A stretch of DNA of 64,000 bases from positions 248,001-312,000 of the forward strand of contig DASWIS010000008.1 of the NCBI GenBank assembly GCA_036397555.1, given 5' to 3'. The translations under genes and the position numbers were made by a program. Of this stretch, positions 62,528-64,000 are shown piece after piece. The notes beneath the pieces are model-generated. The model had not been told where the DNA came from. It ran no database searches and saw only the letters and a list, made by a program, of their open reading frames with translations. The DNA is from Candidatus Zixiibacteriota bacterium. GTDB lineage: Bacteria > Zixibacteria > MSB-5A5 > WJJR01. The number at the start of each line of letters is the position of its first letter. Position 1 is the stretch's first letter.

Positions 62528-64000
62528 ATGGCAAAGAATCTGGTAATCGTCGAGTCACCGACCAAGACCAAGACTTTGGCGAAGTTTCTTGGAAACGGCT
62601 ATTCCATTGCCGCGACCATGGGCCATTTAATCGACCTGCCCGCGAAGAAGCTGGGGGTCGATCTCGACGATGATTTCCGCCCCGCTTACGTCCCGATTGA
62701 AGGTAAAGAGAAGATAGTCAATAGCTTAAAGAAAGAAGCCAAGAAGGCCGAGACGATCTATCTCTGTCCCGATCCCGACCGCGAGGGAGAAGCGATCGCG
62801 TGGCATGTCCTCAACCTTCTCGAAGGCGTTAAGGCCGACATCAAGCGCGCTTCCTTTAATGAGATCACCCAATCGGCGGTGCTCGATGCGCTCAAGCATG
62901 CCGGCAGCATCGATCAGCGGAAGGTCGATGCCCAGCAGGCGCGCAGGGTCTTAGACCGAATCGTCGGGTATCAGGTCAGTCCGTTTCTGTGGAAAACAGT
63001 CTGCCGGGGGCTTTCGGCGGGACGTGTCCAGTCGGTCGCGCTGCGGCTGGTGTGCGAACGGGAAGCCGAAATCCGGGCCTTCGTTCCGCAGGAATACTGG
63101 ACCATCGACGTAGACTTGCACAAGAAGGGTGAACGCAAAAAGATCGTTTTCACTGCGACCGTCGCCGAAATCGACGGCGACAAGGTCGAGATTCAAAACG
63201 AGAAGGCGGCCCAATCGATCGAGGACGATCTGCGCCATTCGTCGTTTGTGGTCGGGTCCGTCAAGACCCAGGAACGCCGTCGCAAGCCACTCGCTCCCTA
63301 CATCACATCGACGCTGCAGCAGGATGCCGCGGCGCGGCTGAGCATGTCGCCCAAGCGCACGATGCACCTGGCGCAGGAGCTGTACGAAGGTGTGGAGTTG
63401 GGCAACCGTGGATCGGTCGGCCTCATTACATACATGCGCACCGACTCGACGCGCATCGCCAAGGAAGCGCAGGATGAAGCGCTCAAGCTGATCAAGAAGT
63501 CGTTCGGCAAAGAGTACGCTCCCGAGACTCCGAATGTCTACACAACCAAGAGGCGGACACAGGATGCGCACGAGGCGATTCGGCCGACCTACTTCGATCT
63601 GCCGCCGGAGGGGATTCGCAAGAACCTTTCACCGAGCCAGTTTAAGCTCTACACGCTGATCTGGAACCGATTCCTGGCTTCGCAAATGACGCCGGCCGTT
63701 GTCGAGCGGACGTCAGTCGACATCAAGGCCGAGACTGAGCCCACCGGCAAAAAGAAGTCGGGCCGGACCTATACGCTCAAAGCCGGCGCTGAAAAGGTCT
63801 TATTCCCCGGATTTCTCAAAGTCTACGAGGATGTTGCGACCAACGGCGATGAGAATCCCCAGCAGAAGCCGTTGCCACCGCTCCAGGCGGATGATCCGCT
63901 GCAGATGGTGGATTTGTCGTCGGAGCAGCATTGGACCAAGCCCCCGCCCCGTTTCTCAGAAGCGACTTTGGTCAAGGAACTTGAAGCGAACGGTATCGGG
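62528..64000 (+). CDS. topA: DNA topoisomerase I, N-terminal part (runs off the window)
   Basis: The first 491 codons are visible from the ATG at 62528 (AGAGGT upstream) to the window end. The Toprim domain begins NLVIVESPTKTKTLAKFLGN and has its acidic metal motif DPDREGEAIAWH near residue 81. The conserved GLSAGRVQSVALRLVC is near 160, and the active-site tyrosine is Tyr302 in GLITYMRTDSTR. The later DAHEAIRPTYF block is also present. The enzyme relaxes negative supercoils. The rest, including any zinc-finger tail, is outside the window. Confidence 0.97.
   Translation, partial: MAKNLVIVESPTKTKTLAKFLGNGYSIAATMGHLIDLPAKKLGVDLDDDFRPAYVPIEGKEKIVNSLKKEAKKAETIYLCPDPDREGEAIAWHVLNLLEGVKADIKRASFNEITQSAVLDALKHAGSIDQRKVDAQQARRVLDRIVGYQVSPFLWKTVCRGLSAGRVQSVALRLVCEREAEIRAFVPQEYWTIDVDLHKKGERKKIVFTATVAEIDGDKVEIQNEKAAQSIEDDLRHSSFVVGSVKTQERRRKPLAPYITSTLQQDAAARLSMSPKRTMHLAQELYEGVELGNRGSVGLITYMRTDSTRIAKEAQDEALKLIKKSFGKEYAPETPNVYTTKRRTQDAHEAIRPTYFDLPPEGIRKNLSPSQFKLYTLIWNRFLASQMTPAVVERTSVDIKAETEPTGKKKSGRTYTLKAGAEKVLFPGFLKVYEDVATNGDENPQQKPLPPLQADDPLQMVDLSSEQHWTKPPPRFSEATLVKELEANGIG

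Noticed and set aside
1-64000. tRNA, rRNA, SRP RNA, 6S RNA, riboswitch or complete transposon
   Set aside because: No such structure was recognised in any intergenic gap; a covariance-model scan would be needed to be sure.

Overview
The window is about 60% GC, gene-dense (roughly 58 protein genes, no rRNA, tRNA or CRISPR seen) and comes from a Gram-negative bacterium. Evidence for an outer membrane is a beta-barrel protein, an MCE/MlaD protein, lipoproteins, an M16-like secreted protein and a putative sphingolipid locus. A secreted protein ending in two dockerin-like repeats, rpoN beside hpf and hprK, serine palmitoyltransferase, PASTA and Reg_prop proteins, and dispersed intergenic palindromic repeats point to the FCB superphylum, probably a Zixibacteria-like candidate lineage. 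No phylogenetic marker was compared, so this placement is inference.

Layout. 1-8.1 kb: an M16-like fragment, a sialidase-fold secreted protein, and a minus-strand block of GNAT-like protein, glucan phosphorylase and serine palmitoyltransferase, divergent from a CerR-like NAD-dependent reductase. 8.1-13 kb: a membrane protein, a class V aminotransferase, a beta-propeller protein and a TlpA-type lipoprotein closed by a strong terminator. 13-24.7 kb: rpoN, glpX, hpf, hprK, an MCE protein, a heterodimeric ABC exporter with one degenerate ATP site, an inositol-monophosphatase-like enzyme and a CPA2 antiporter. 24.6-31.9 kb: a double-receiver protein, phosphomannomutase, an orphan MalK-type ATPase, mutM, a response regulator, a lipoprotein plus outer-membrane barrel pair, a squalene/phytoene synthase and, at 31694-31915, a SelW-like gene read through an in-frame UGA. 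32-40 kb: secD, secF, a cupin, DUF4159 and DUF4175 proteins. 41-45 kb: purL and hutU. 49.8-64 kb: housekeeping genes (rsmB, PASTA, ffh, rpsP-rimM-trmD-rplS-rnhB-yraN, rqcH, yicC-gmk-rpoZ, topA).

Three stretches look acquired because their base composition is visibly lower in GC and their genes do not belong to the surrounding housekeeping runs: 39.8-41.0 kb (a protein with a sigma region 4-like C-terminus), 45.4-48.2 kb (a tightly overlapping three-gene operon of Ser/Thr kinase, TIM-barrel-like protein, and winged-helix plus PD-(D/E)XK-like protein), and 57.0-57.9 kb (a DUF91/NucS-like nuclease). The 45.4-48.2 kb operon is the best candidate for an undescribed system, possibly defence. The best-supported single discovery is the SelW selenoprotein: its UGA sits in the CxxU redox motif, a SECIS-like hairpin follows at the right distance, and the coding potential continues after it.
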